Shown: piece after piece, positions 54,902 through 63,374 of the stretch
Numbering within the stretch: position 1 is the stretch's first letter
Layout: every line of letters begins with the position of its first letter
Origin: Candidatus Hydrogenedentota bacterium
Lineage (GTDB): Bacteria; Hydrogenedentota; Hydrogenedentia; Hydrogenedentales; SLHB01
DNA length: 64,000 nt
Direction of reading: 5' to 3'
Assembly (NCBI GenBank): GCA_013359265.1
Contig: JABWCD010000006.1
Span: 186,001-250,000, forward strand
Position numbers and translations under genes: made by a program
Notes under the pieces: model-generated
The model's database searches: none
Told to the model about the DNA's origin: nothing
The model's input: the letters and a program-made list of their open reading frames with translations, nothing else

Positions 54902-55674
54902 GTGCGCCGATTACGGACGTCCATGTGACGCTGTCGCGGTGGCCGTTTCGACGTCTTCCGCTCGATGAAACGTCCGCGCTTGTGGACGCATTGCAGGCGC
55001 GCGGTGTTACGCAGGCGTGGTCAGGCACGTTCGATGGGCTGCTGCACAAGGACATCGCGGGCGCGAACGGCCGCCTTGCCGAAGAGTGTGCGCGCCATGG
55101 CAACGGGGTTTTGCTGCCGTTTGGCGTCGTAAATCCCAAACTTCCTGACTGGGAGGAAGACGTGCGCCGGTGCGCCGAATCGTTCGGGATGAAGGGCGTC
55201 CGGCTTTATCCGAATTACCACGGGTACACATTGGACGACCCGGTGTTCGCGCGCTTACTCACGCTTGCGACGGAACGCACCCTCGTTGTCCAACTCGTCA
55301 CCGCGATGGAAGACGAGCGCATGATGCACCCACTCATGCAGGTGAAAGCCGTCGATGTCACGCCTCTAGAAACCGTGTTGCCAGAGGTCCCCGGCGCGCG
55401 CATCGTGCTGCTGAACGCGACGCGAACGGTACCGTTTCCGCTGCTTCCCAAAATCGTTGGCGCGGGCGAGGTGTATGTCGATATCGCGTCGCTGGAAGGC
55501 GTGGCGGGAATCTCGAATCTAATCGAACGGGTACCTTCGAATCGGGTCTTGTTCGGCTCGCACGCGCCCCTGTTTTACCCCGAGAGTGCGGTACTGAAAC
55601 TAGACGAATCGACACTTGACGCCGAACTGCGCGACGCCATTGCGTCAGGCAACGCGCAGCGGCTGTTGACCTAA
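54898..55674 (+). CDS. Second amidohydrolase-2 family protein with altered metal motif
   Basis: 258 residues from GTG 54898, coupled to the preceding gene by a GTGA overlap. ITDVHVTLSRWPFRRLP stands where HxH is expected, giving only one His, and later blocks (GVRLYPNYHGY, LVVQLVTAMEDERM, VLFGSHAPLFYPES) follow the amidohydrolase-2 order but lack the usual HxH and HSG pattern. It may be a catalytically weakened paralogue that pairs with its neighbour. The shared order and translational coupling support one heteromeric complex. Confidence 0.78.
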   Translation: MSAPITDVHVTLSRWPFRRLPLDETSALVDALQARGVTQAWSGTFDGLLHKDIAGANGRLAEECARHGNGVLLPFGVVNPKLPDWEEDVRRCAESFGMKGVRLYPNYHGYTLDDPVFARLLTLATERTLVVQLVTAMEDERMMHPLMQVKAVDVTPLETVLPEVPGARIVLLNATRTVPFPLLPKIVGAGEVYVDIASLEGVAGISNLIERVPSNRVLFGSHAPLFYPESAVLKLDESTLDAELRDAIASGNAQRLLT

Positions 55675-55720
55675 CGCGGGTGCGCATGGCCCCGATGGAG
55701 ATAAAGGGGGGCACACAACT

Positions 55721-56248
55721 ATGAAATTGCAGGGCAGTCGGTGCGCGCTACGCCGGTGGCGGCGGGGCGACGAAGATGCGCTGGTGCGCTACGCGAGCAA
55801 TCGCAAAATTTGGCGGAACCTAAGCGACCGGTTTCCGCACCCCTATACGCTCGACGTGGCACGTGAGTGGATCGAATTGCGCGCGAACGACACACCGCCG
55901 TACGCCAACTTCTGCATTACGGTTGGCGACGAGGCAATCGGCGCGACAGGATTCGACGTACTCTCCGACATTCATCGGATAGTCGCACGCGCGGGGTACT
56001 GGCTCGGCGAGCCGTTCTGGGGCCGCGGTATCGCGACGGAAGCGTTTTCGCTGCTACGTGACTACGCCTTCGCGAGCTTTCCGGACATTCACCGAATCGA
56101 GGCTACGGTATTCGAGTGGAACCCGGCATCCATGCGTGTGCTCGAGAAATGCGGATTTGCGCTCGAAGCGCGCATGCGCAAGGCGGTCATGAAGGACGGC
56201 GAGGTCATCGACCAGTTTCTCTTTGCGCGCGTTCGCGATTCATCCTAA
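55721..56248 (+). CDS. GNAT-family N-acetyltransferase (RimJ/RimL type)
   Basis: 175 residues from ATG 55721 with AAGGGGG upstream. RimJ/RimL-type order: LRRWRRGDEDALVRYASNRKIWRNLSDRFP, GYWLGEPFWGRGIATEAFSLLRDYAF (acetyl-CoA loop GRGIAT) and EWNPASMRVLEKCGFALEAR near the end. The stop codon TAA lies within a MITE-like insertion, and the last Ser comes from the junction. Before the insertion the gene would have ended one codon earlier at TAG. The substrate (possibly a protein N-terminus or antibiotic) is unknown. Confidence 0.88.
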   Translation: MKLQGSRCALRRWRRGDEDALVRYASNRKIWRNLSDRFPHPYTLDVAREWIELRANDTPPYANFCITVGDEAIGATGFDVLSDIHRIVARAGYWLGEPFWGRGIATEAFSLLRDYAFASFPDIHRIEATVFEWNPASMRVLEKCGFALEARMRKAVMKDGEVIDQFLFARVRDSS

Positions 56249-56417
56249 AAACGGCAGTTGAACCGCCAACCTGTGGATTGCGTTAAACGTGACCGTCACC
56301 ATCTGAGTGAGGGACACCGTGTTTCGCTTCCTCCTTCGCTAGAGCTATGGAGGACAAGCCGCAAAGCCTGCGCGAAAGACGGTGTCAGTCCCGTTCAACT
56401 GCCGTTTTTAGGTTCAT
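56239..56417. mobile_element. MITE-like element with 20-base terminal inverted repeats and 5-base TSD
   Basis: CCTAAAAACGGCAGTTGAAC at 56244-56263 recurs as an exact inverted copy at 56393-56412. TTCAT flanks both ends (56239-56243 and 56413-56417) as a 5-base direct repeat. The 129-base interior has no gene but contains a second inverted pair, GGGACACCGTGTTTCGC (56310-56326) with its near-complement at 56372-56392. The length (169 bases between outer ends), the TIRs and the TSD are those of a non-autonomous insertion element. No transposase is in the window. The right end sits just before the transporter gene. Confidence 0.85.
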
Positions 56418-56462
56418 AGCTCGGCTGGCGCGTGGCGGCGCGGTCGTGTACCATCCGCGCGC

Positions 56463-57674
56463 ATGGACCGTCTCGCCATCGTCGTTTTTGCCCTCGTTTA
56501 TGTGGGGATGATCTTCGGGAAGTATCCGGGTCTTGCCATGGACCGCACTGGCATGGCGCTGCTGGGCGCGATAGTGCTCATCGTGGCGGGGCGCGTGGGC
56601 GAACGCGAAGCGTGGGACGCGATCGACGTTCCCACTATCGTGCTGTTGCTTGGAATGATGGTGGTCTCGTCGCAGTTGCGTCTTGGCGGGTTTTACACGT
56701 TCGCCACGCGCAGGATTGCGGCCGCGTCGGTTTCGCCGCCGATGCTGCTGGGATTGGTCATTGCGAGTATGGCCGGATTGTCCGCTGTGCTGACGAATGA
56801 CGTGATATGTCTTGCGGTTACGCCCGTGCTGATCGAGGGCTGCGCGCGGCGAAGCCTGAATCCAATCCCCTACCTGCTCGGGCTTGCTTGCGCTGCGAAC
56901 ATCGGGTCGGCGGCGACGCTGATCGGAAATCCGCAGAACATGCTGATCGGCCAGGCGCTGAATTTGTCGTTTGCAGGCTATCTTGCGGACGCACTCGTTC
57001 CGAGTGTACTCGGTTTGGCTGTGGCGTGGGGCGTAATCGTCGTACACACGCGCGGGCGATGGCGCGCGGAGACGCCGCTACCCGAATACGGCGCGCCCAT
57101 GTTCAATCCGTGGCAATCCGGAAAAGGCATCGCGGCGGTCGTGGCGCTCATCACCGTGTTCCTATTCCTGCCATGGCCGCGCGATATCGTGGCGCTCGCC
57201 GCGGCGGGACTCCTGCTGATGAGCCGCAAGATGGCGTCGCGCGCAATTATGGGTTTGGTTGACTGGCATTTGCTGCTCCTGTTCATGGGATTGTTTATTG
57301 TGAACCACGCGTTTCAATCGACCGGCGCGTTGGATGCGATCGCGGCATGGCTTCGCGAGCAGCGGATCGACATTGCGCAACCCGCGTGGTTGTTCGGTGT
57401 CACGGTCGTGCTGTCCAACCTGGTGTCAAACGTCCCTGCGACGATGCTGCTCCTCCCTTCGGCGACGCACCCAAGTGCTGGCGCGGTCCTCGCGCTGTCA
57501 AGCACGCTGGCAGGCAATCTGTTTATCGTCGGGAGCATCGCGAATATTATTGTAGTGGAGCAGGCCGCGCAATTCGGAATCAAGATTTCGTGGCAGGAAC
57601 ATGCACGGATCGGCCTGCCGGTGACGGCTGCGACGTTGGGGATCGCGGGGGCGTGGTTGTGGATCATCGGATAA
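56463..57674 (+). CDS. Anion/Na+ symporter of the SLC13/ArsB-NhaD superfamily
   Basis: 403 residues with about 10-11 hydrophobic helices. The two repeated hairpin regions of the ion-transporter superfamily are visible: SAVLTNDVICLAVTPV followed by AANIGSAATLIGNPQNMLIG, and later VSNVPATMLLLPS with AGNLFIVGSIANIIVVEQA. These GN/SN-rich loops bind the anion and sodium. Members move dicarboxylates, sulfate, arsenite or Na+/H+. Specificity cannot be assigned. It stands near a 6-phosphogluconolactonase gene but with no clear operon link. Confidence 0.88.
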   Translation: MDRLAIVVFALVYVGMIFGKYPGLAMDRTGMALLGAIVLIVAGRVGEREAWDAIDVPTIVLLLGMMVVSSQLRLGGFYTFATRRIAAASVSPPMLLGLVIASMAGLSAVLTNDVICLAVTPVLIEGCARRSLNPIPYLLGLACAANIGSAATLIGNPQNMLIGQALNLSFAGYLADALVPSVLGLAVAWGVIVVHTRGRWRAETPLPEYGAPMFNPWQSGKGIAAVVALITVFLFLPWPRDIVALAAAGLLLMSRKMASRAIMGLVDWHLLLLFMGLFIVNHAFQSTGALDAIAAWLREQRIDIAQPAWLFGVTVVLSNLVSNVPATMLLLPSATHPSAGAVLALSSTLAGNLFIVGSIANIIVVEQAAQFGIKISWQEHARIGLPVTAATLGIAGAWLWIIG

Positions 57675-57745
57675 TCGTGGGAAGGTGCATGCAACTTTGG
57701 ATTGAATACGAAGGGCTTCATTTTCATGGGGTGGCATAACGAGTT

Positions 57746-58471
57746 ATGAGGGCGATTGTAGATTCGAGTCCTGCACGCCGGCTTGCGAAAGACTTGGTCG
57801 AATTTCTGAACTGCGTGCCTGATGCGCACATTGCAGTTTCGGGGGGATCGACGCCGAGGGCGCTGTTTCGAATTCTTGCGGCCGAGTATCGCGGGGCGGT
57901 GCGGTGGGACCGTGTCACGATTTGGCAGGTGGACGAGCGCTGCGTGCCGCCGGACGATCCGCAGTCGAATTGGAGGATGCTCGCGGAGGAACTTCTATCT
58001 CAAATTCCAGATTTGAAATCCAACAGGATGGAAGCGGAACGCGACGGCGCGGCGGATGATTACGAGTCGCTGATTCGTCGGCATGTGCGAGAGGCGGCCC
58101 AACGCGCTTCGCAGACAACACGCAATGCGGGAGGGGCCGAACAAATTGAAGTTCGACCGATGTTGTCAATTCCACAACTTGATTTGATTTTGTTGGGTAT
58201 GGGCGCGGACGGGCATACCGCGTCGCTCTTTCCTGGTACTGCGGCGCTTGAAGAGCGCGAGCGGCTCGTCGTTCGCAATGCCGTGCCTCAACTGAATACC
58301 ACGCGCGTGACGATGACATTTCCGTTGATCAACGCGGCGCGCGAACGGTGGTTTTTGGCGTCCGGCGCCGACAAGGCGAATGCCTTCAAATGTGTGCAGA
58401 CCGGCGAGCTTCCTTCCGCCAAAGTGTGCGATCCCGTGTGGTACGTCGATTCCGCGGTGGTCGGCGCTTGA
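57746..58471 (+). CDS. pgl: 6-Phosphogluconolactonase
   Basis: 241 residues. HIAVSGGSTPRALF, WQVDERCVPPDDPQSNWRM and LILLGMGADGHTASLFPG are the three signature blocks of the Pgl/SOL family, which hydrolyses 6-phosphoglucono-1,5-lactone in the oxidative pentose phosphate pathway. A short AT-richer stretch (about 57990-58170) in the middle encodes a variable loop (SNRMEAERDGAAD to EVRPMLS) longer than usual. zwf and gnd are not in the window. Confidence 0.93.
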   Translation: MRAIVDSSPARRLAKDLVEFLNCVPDAHIAVSGGSTPRALFRILAAEYRGAVRWDRVTIWQVDERCVPPDDPQSNWRMLAEELLSQIPDLKSNRMEAERDGAADDYESLIRRHVREAAQRASQTTRNAGGAEQIEVRPMLSIPQLDLILLGMGADGHTASLFPGTAALEERERLVVRNAVPQLNTTRVTMTFPLINAARERWFLASGADKANAFKCVQTGELPSAKVCDPVWYVDSAVVGA

Positions 58472-58496
58472 GGCGCAAGCGGATGTCAGCAGGCTT

Positions 58497-59471
58497 CTAA
58501 AGGATCAACACCGGCTTTCCGAGACACGTGCGTAATTCGATCGATTCGAGTGCGTCAGGCAGGGATTCGATCGCGTATTCGCGGTGGATAACCGGCTTAA
58601 TCTTTCCGTCTCCGTACATGTCGTACAGCAGTTGTTGTGTCTTTGCGACGAGTTCGGGATCGCGCGTTTGGTATGCGCCCCAGAAGAGGCCGACCGCACT
58701 GCAGTTTTTCAACAGGAGCCGGTTCGCGGCGATGGTCGGGATACGTCCGGCGGCAAAGCCGACGATGACGATGCGTCCTCCAAATGCGACGCATTTGGTC
58801 GTCGCGTCGAACACATCGCCGCCGACGGGATCGATTACGACGTCCGCGCCGTTGCCTTCCGTGATGTCCTTGACGGCGTTCAGGAAGCCGCCGGCGCGGT
58901 AGTCGATAGCATGGTCCGCGCCACACTGTTTGCACAGCGCGACTTTTTCGGGGCCACCCGCGGTGGCGATGACTTTCGCGCCGAGCGCCTTTGCGAGCTG
59001 AATGGACGCCGTGCCCACACCGCCGGCGCCGCCGTGAACGAGCACCCACTCGCCGGGTTGTACCCGCCCACGATATACGAGGCCGAAGTACGAGGTCTGG
59101 TAGTTGATTGTGAACGCCGCCGCGTCCGCAAACGACATCTCGTCCGGTATGGCAAACGAGACTTGATCGAGCGCGAGCATTTTTTCCGCGAAGGCGCCCA
59201 TGAGATTGACGGTAACAACGCGATCGCCGGCCGAGAACTTGCTGCCGGTCCCCGCTTCGACGACTTCGCCCGCGGCTTCGCTACCCGGCACAAACGGCAG
59301 TGGCGCTCTCATCTGATACTGACCCGAGATGTTCAGCAGGTCCGCATACATCACGCCCGCGGCCCTCACGTTAATGACGGCGGACTCGGCTTCAGCCATC
59401 GGCGGGTCGGCAACGCTGAATCGCAGCGCCGTCTTGTAGTGGCCGAACTCGTGAACCAACCATGCGCGCAT
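58497..59471 (-). CDS. NADPH:quinone oxidoreductase-like zinc-free MDR protein
   Basis: 324 residues from ATG 59471 with AAAGGAG upstream; the earlier in-frame ATG is rejected. MDR fold: LPFVPGSEAAGEVVEAGTGSKFSAGDRV, the nucleotide-binding HGGAGGVGTASIQLAKALGAKV, and DVVIDPVGGDVFDATTKC. The structural-zinc Cys set is absent, as in quinone oxidoreductases (Qor). It reduces quinones or enoyl compounds with NADPH. It is convergent with pgl (25 bases between ends) and downstream of the PQQ dehydrogenase on the same strand. Confidence 0.9.
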   Translation of the reverse strand: MRAWLVHEFGHYKTALRFSVADPPMAEAESAVINVRAAGVMYADLLNISGQYQMRAPLPFVPGSEAAGEVVEAGTGSKFSAGDRVVTVNLMGAFAEKMLALDQVSFAIPDEMSFADAAAFTINYQTSYFGLVYRGRVQPGEWVLVHGGAGGVGTASIQLAKALGAKVIATAGGPEKVALCKQCGADHAIDYRAGGFLNAVKDITEGNGADVVIDPVGGDVFDATTKCVAFGGRIVIVGFAAGRIPTIAANRLLLKNCSAVGLFWGAYQTRDPELVAKTQQLLYDMYGDGKIKPVIHREYAIESLPDALESIELRTCLGKPVLIL

Positions 59472-59553
59472 GCGGCGACTCCTTTGGAATGATTGCGGCA
59501 CCGCGGGGATTGTGAATACCGGCGGCGCCGAAATCAAAGGGCGTCAGTTACTG

Positions 59554-61554
59554 TTACGGCAATGCGTATGCGATAACCGAGTCGCCGAGTTTGGTCCCCG
59601 CGCGGCCATGTCCGCCGGCCGCGATCACAACGTACTGTTTGCTGTCCTTGCGCAGGCGATAGGTCATCGGCGTGGCCTGTCCGCCCGCGGGTAGGCGGCC
59701 CTTCCACAGTTCCTTGCCCGTTTCGATGTCGTATGCGCGGATGTAGTCGTCCATTGCGGCGCCGATGAAGATTAGACCGCTTGCGGTGACGAGCGGCCCG
59801 CCGAGGTTTGGTACGCCATAGTTGATCGGAATCGGCACGGGCGCGATGTCGCGGACGGTGCCGAACGGCACTTGCCACGCGATATCACCTGTGTTCAAAT
59901 CGATCGCCGCGAGCGTGCCCCACGGCGGCGGGTTACAGGGCAAACCCGACGAGCCGAGGAGATAGTCCCGGCGCATGCCATACGGCGTGCCGTCCTGCCG
60001 CTGGATTTCCGCGTCCGGGTTGTTCTTCTTGATCTCGTCAAATTCCGCGCGCGGAATCAGCGTCACAATGAAACCCAGCACCGACGCGTTCACAACAAGT
60101 GTTTGGCGCACGGGGTCGACCGCTACGCCGCCCCAGTTCGTGCCGCCCGCATTGCCGGGGAACATCAGGATCGGTTCGTTCACGCGCGGCGGCGTGTAGA
60201 TGCCTTCATAATGCAGCGCGGCGATTCTGTCGTGCGACTCTTTCTTGCCCGAACTGGTGAGCCCCCACCCTTCGTCCGGCGACAACGTATGCGGGATGAG
60301 CGGCGCCGGCTTCACGGGGAACGGCTGTGTTGGCGAAGTCTGCTCGCCGGACACGTTGGACTGCGGAACAGGCCGTTCTTCGACGGGGAAGACGGGCTCG
60401 CCAGTCTCGCGGTTCAACACGAAGATGAGGCCCATTTTTGTGGCCTGAATTACGACAGGGACTTCTCTGCCATCACGCATGATCGTAGCCAACGTCGGCT
60501 GGCATGGCACGTCGTAGTCCCACAGGTCGTGATGCACGGTTTGAAAATGCCAGACCACTTCGCCGGTTGATGCTCTGACCGCGACAACGGAACTGCCGTA
60601 GTAGTCGGAACCGTATCGCTCCCCGCCGTAAAAATCCGGCGCGGGATTTCCGGTCGGCATAAATACCAGATCGCGTTCTTCATCGACCGAAAACTGCGCC
60701 CAGACGTTTGGCGTTCCCAGCGTGTATCCTTCTTCCGTTTTGGGTTGTGCGGGACCGGTGTATTTGTCGGGCGGAGGCGCGAGGTCCCATGTCCAGGCGA
60801 GTGCGCCGGTACGCGCGTTGTACGCACGCACGACGCCGCTGGGCGCGTCCACGCGCTGATTGTCGGAAACCGCGGAGCCCAAAATGACATGGTCGCCGGC
60901 AACCGCGGGTGGCGAGGTCATCTGGTACTCGCCGATCCAACGTTCCTCGCCAACGCCACGCTTGAGATCGACTGCGCCATGTGAGCCGAAGTCCTTGCAG
61001 GGCGTGCCATCGACAGCGTCCAACGCGATAAGCCTTCCGTCGCACGTCGCGGCGAAGATACGTTTCGGATGCGGGTCCACGCCCGATGCGTCCTCCCAAT
61101 AGGTGACACCGCGGCTCGTGAGTTGATTGCTGTAACGGACGCTCAAATCGATCTTCGGATCGTACTTCCAAATCTCCTTGCCGGTTTCCGGATCGAGCGC
61201 AATAATTTTGTTGAACGGACTTGGAAAATAGAGGCGGCCGTCATTGAGAATGGGTGTCGCTTCGAACGCGGACGTCGCTTTGATGGCTCCCTTGCCATCC
61301 GAGACGTCGCCGGTGTGATATTCCCAGGCCTTTTGCAGGTATTTTACGTTCGCGGGTGTAATCTGCGTCAACGGCGAATAGCGCGAACCGCCCTTGTCGT
61401 TGCCATAGTCCGGCCACGTCGCGGTCGGGCCGTCCATCGCAATCCGTACATGAACAGGCCAGAAATACCAGGCCAGGTAGGCGACAGCGACGAATACGAG
61501 AAGGCGCAAGAGTATCCGCCATGCGCTTCGCTTGGCTTTCCTTTGCGTTGCCAT
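59554..61554 (-). CDS. Membrane-bound PQQ-dependent (glucose-type) dehydrogenase
   Basis: 666 residues from ATG 61554 with GAGGGGG upstream; the longer in-frame start is rejected. A single N-terminal membrane helix (about 13-32) replaces the five-helix domain of classical GCD. WPDYGNDKGGSRYSPLTQI and WKYDPKIDLSVRYSNQLTSRGVTYW begin the eight-bladed propeller, and GGTNWGGVAVDP, PWGTLAAIDLNTGDIAW and AAGGHGRAGTKLGDSVIAYALP are later PQQ-propeller blocks. It oxidises an aldose or alcohol in the periplasm and passes electrons to quinone. PQQ synthesis genes are not in the window. Confidence 0.92.
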   Translation of the reverse strand: MATQRKAKRSAWRILLRLLVFVAVAYLAWYFWPVHVRIAMDGPTATWPDYGNDKGGSRYSPLTQITPANVKYLQKAWEYHTGDVSDGKGAIKATSAFEATPILNDGRLYFPSPFNKIIALDPETGKEIWKYDPKIDLSVRYSNQLTSRGVTYWEDASGVDPHPKRIFAATCDGRLIALDAVDGTPCKDFGSHGAVDLKRGVGEERWIGEYQMTSPPAVAGDHVILGSAVSDNQRVDAPSGVVRAYNARTGALAWTWDLAPPPDKYTGPAQPKTEEGYTLGTPNVWAQFSVDEERDLVFMPTGNPAPDFYGGERYGSDYYGSSVVAVRASTGEVVWHFQTVHHDLWDYDVPCQPTLATIMRDGREVPVVIQATKMGLIFVLNRETGEPVFPVEERPVPQSNVSGEQTSPTQPFPVKPAPLIPHTLSPDEGWGLTSSGKKESHDRIAALHYEGIYTPPRVNEPILMFPGNAGGTNWGGVAVDPVRQTLVVNASVLGFIVTLIPRAEFDEIKKNNPDAEIQRQDGTPYGMRRDYLLGSSGLPCNPPPWGTLAAIDLNTGDIAWQVPFGTVRDIAPVPIPINYGVPNLGGPLVTASGLIFIGAAMDDYIRAYDIETGKELWKGRLPAGGQATPMTYRLRKDSKQYVVIAAGGHGRAGTKLGDSVIAYALP

Positions 61555-61692
61555 GAGGTGTCCCCCTCTCAGGGCGTGCACGATCATGAGGTTTCGGCCG
61601 CAATGTGCACCTTTCCCCACTCAGTTCGATTATGCCAACGCGGAATTGGTTTATCGACCGAGGCGCGATCGGCAGTCTTACGCGGCGAAAAC

Positions 61693-61720
61693 GGAAAGGC
61701 CCGCGCGCGCGGGCCTTTCC
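61693..61720 (-). terminator. Perfect 28-base palindrome, intrinsic terminator of the Gfo/Idh gene
   Basis: The 28 bases are a perfect inverted repeat (arms GGAAAGGCCCGCGC/GCGCGGGCCTTTCC). On the minus strand, where the Gfo/Idh gene ends at 61748, the stem is followed by GTTTTCG. It ends about 140 bases before the next minus-strand gene. Confidence 0.85.
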
Positions 61721-61747
61721 AAACGATTCGCGTAAGAAGTGTCGCTT

Positions 61748-63160
61748 TTAGCAGGGCAATTCCCAGCCCTTGCGGTATTCCTTGCTTACGATTTCTTTCG
61801 CGTTGCGCACGTTGGTGACCTCGCCCTTGACGTTGTCCCAGCGGAGCTTTTTGCCGGATTTTACGACGAGGTTGCCGAATTGCACCATTTCCGTGAACGG
61901 TCCCGCGTAATCGAAGTTCGAGCAGGCCTGCTCGCCGGATTTGCACGACGACAGGAAGTTCAAGAAGTGGTCTTCGTTCGGAATACGCGGCAGCGTCGGA
62001 ACGGGCTTCTTGTAATCCTTCATCTTCTCGTCGGGTACGAGGCGGGGGTTGCCGCCGTATTCGCCCTGCGTGACGATGCCGGATTCTCCGATAAGGAACG
62101 AACCGTTTGCGTTGTCGTCGCCGAGCACGCAACTGTCCGGGATGCCTTCGGGCCGCTCGGGACGGTTGTAGATTTCCTTGCTTGGGTCTTTGGGGTCGGG
62201 CCAGTGACCGTCATACCAATACACGTCGACCGCGGGCATGTCCGCACCTTCGGCGAAGTGGTACTTGATCGTCGAGGTCAGCGGGAAGGTTTGTTCGTTG
62301 CGGCCCTTTTGCATGACGACTTCAACCGTGAACCACGGACGCTCGTTCAGCTTCAGGCACATGTACACCGGGTCCATAATGTGGCACGCCATGTCGCCGA
62401 GCGAACCCGCGCCGAAGTCCTGCCACGCGCGCCAGTCATGCGGCACGTAAGCTTTGTTGTAGGGACGCCACGGCGCGGGACCGAGCCAGCGGTCCCAGTC
62501 GAGGTTCTCCGGCGTGATCTGCGGCTCGAACGGTTCGCCGCGGCCCTGGTTTTTCCACACGGGGCGGTGCGTCCACACGTGGGCTTCTTTCACCTTGCCG
62601 ATTGCGCCGCCCCAAATCATTTCGCAGAGTTCGCGGCAGCCGTTGCCCGAGTGGCCCTGATTGCCCATCTGCGTGACGACGCCGGCATCGCGCGCGGTGA
62701 GGGTGAGCAAGCGCGCCTCGGCGACGGTGTGCGTGAGCGGTTTCTGCACGTATACGTGCTTGCCCATCTTCATTGCGTAATACGCGGCGGGCGCGTGCAT
62801 GTGGTCCGGCGTCGAGACGTTGACGGCATCGATCTCCGGGTGCTTTTCGAGCATGTTCCGGAAGTCTTTGTACTTCGGCACGTTCTTCATGGACTCTTGC
62901 GCGAAGAGTTTTGCCGCCCGGTCCCAGTCGACATCGCACAGCGCGACGACGTTTTCGCCAAGGTTTTGGAAACCCATGATATCGCCTGCACCCTTGCCGC
63001 CCGCGCCGATGGCGGCCACGTTCAGCTTTTCGTTTGGCGACAATCTCCGCGGCACGACCTTCGCCGTGTTTGGCGCGGCGGCGGCCCCGGTAAACGTCAT
63101 GACGGCACTCGTCGTCGTGGCGGCAAGGAACGCCCGCCGGCTCAGCGACATTTCACTCAT
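61748..63160 (-). CDS. Tat-exported Gfo/Idh/MocA-family oxidoreductase
   Basis: 470 residues from ATG 63160. MSLSRRAFLAATTTSAVMTF is a twin-arginine signal. The Rossmann start NVAAIGAGGKGAGDIMGF and VSTPDHMHAPAAYYAMKMGKHVYVQKPLTH (EKP-like QKPLTH) are Gfo/Idh motifs, and the C-terminal beta-sheet domain contains a DMACHIMDPVYMC segment. Family members bind NAD(P) tightly and oxidise or reduce sugars. An exported copy is typical of Planctomycetota-like bacteria. It is divergent from the aldo/keto reductase. Confidence 0.92.
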   Translation of the reverse strand: MSEMSLSRRAFLAATTTSAVMTFTGAAAAPNTAKVVPRRLSPNEKLNVAAIGAGGKGAGDIMGFQNLGENVVALCDVDWDRAAKLFAQESMKNVPKYKDFRNMLEKHPEIDAVNVSTPDHMHAPAAYYAMKMGKHVYVQKPLTHTVAEARLLTLTARDAGVVTQMGNQGHSGNGCRELCEMIWGGAIGKVKEAHVWTHRPVWKNQGRGEPFEPQITPENLDWDRWLGPAPWRPYNKAYVPHDWRAWQDFGAGSLGDMACHIMDPVYMCLKLNERPWFTVEVVMQKGRNEQTFPLTSTIKYHFAEGADMPAVDVYWYDGHWPDPKDPSKEIYNRPERPEGIPDSCVLGDDNANGSFLIGESGIVTQGEYGGNPRLVPDEKMKDYKKPVPTLPRIPNEDHFLNFLSSCKSGEQACSNFDYAGPFTEMVQFGNLVVKSGKKLRWDNVKGEVTNVRNAKEIVSKEYRKGWELPC

Positions 63161-63374
63161 GATTCAGACTCCTCCCGATCAGGATAGAAGCACGCGCGCA
63201 CCCCGCGCCGTGCGGCCCCGTACGTTGACCCGCCCAAGCGGAAAGAAAACACTATACGCCTGTATGTGGACACCGCGCAAACGGCGTGGGCCTAACCGGA
63301 CAAGTTGCGGGCCAACGCGCCGGGTCGTATCGTGAGACGGTCGTATCCGGGAAAACGAAAACATGGAGACTATC

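Noticed and set aside
61739-63187. 482-residue + strand frame
   Set aside because: Antisense to the Gfo/Idh gene, which has a Tat signal and a clear family sequence.
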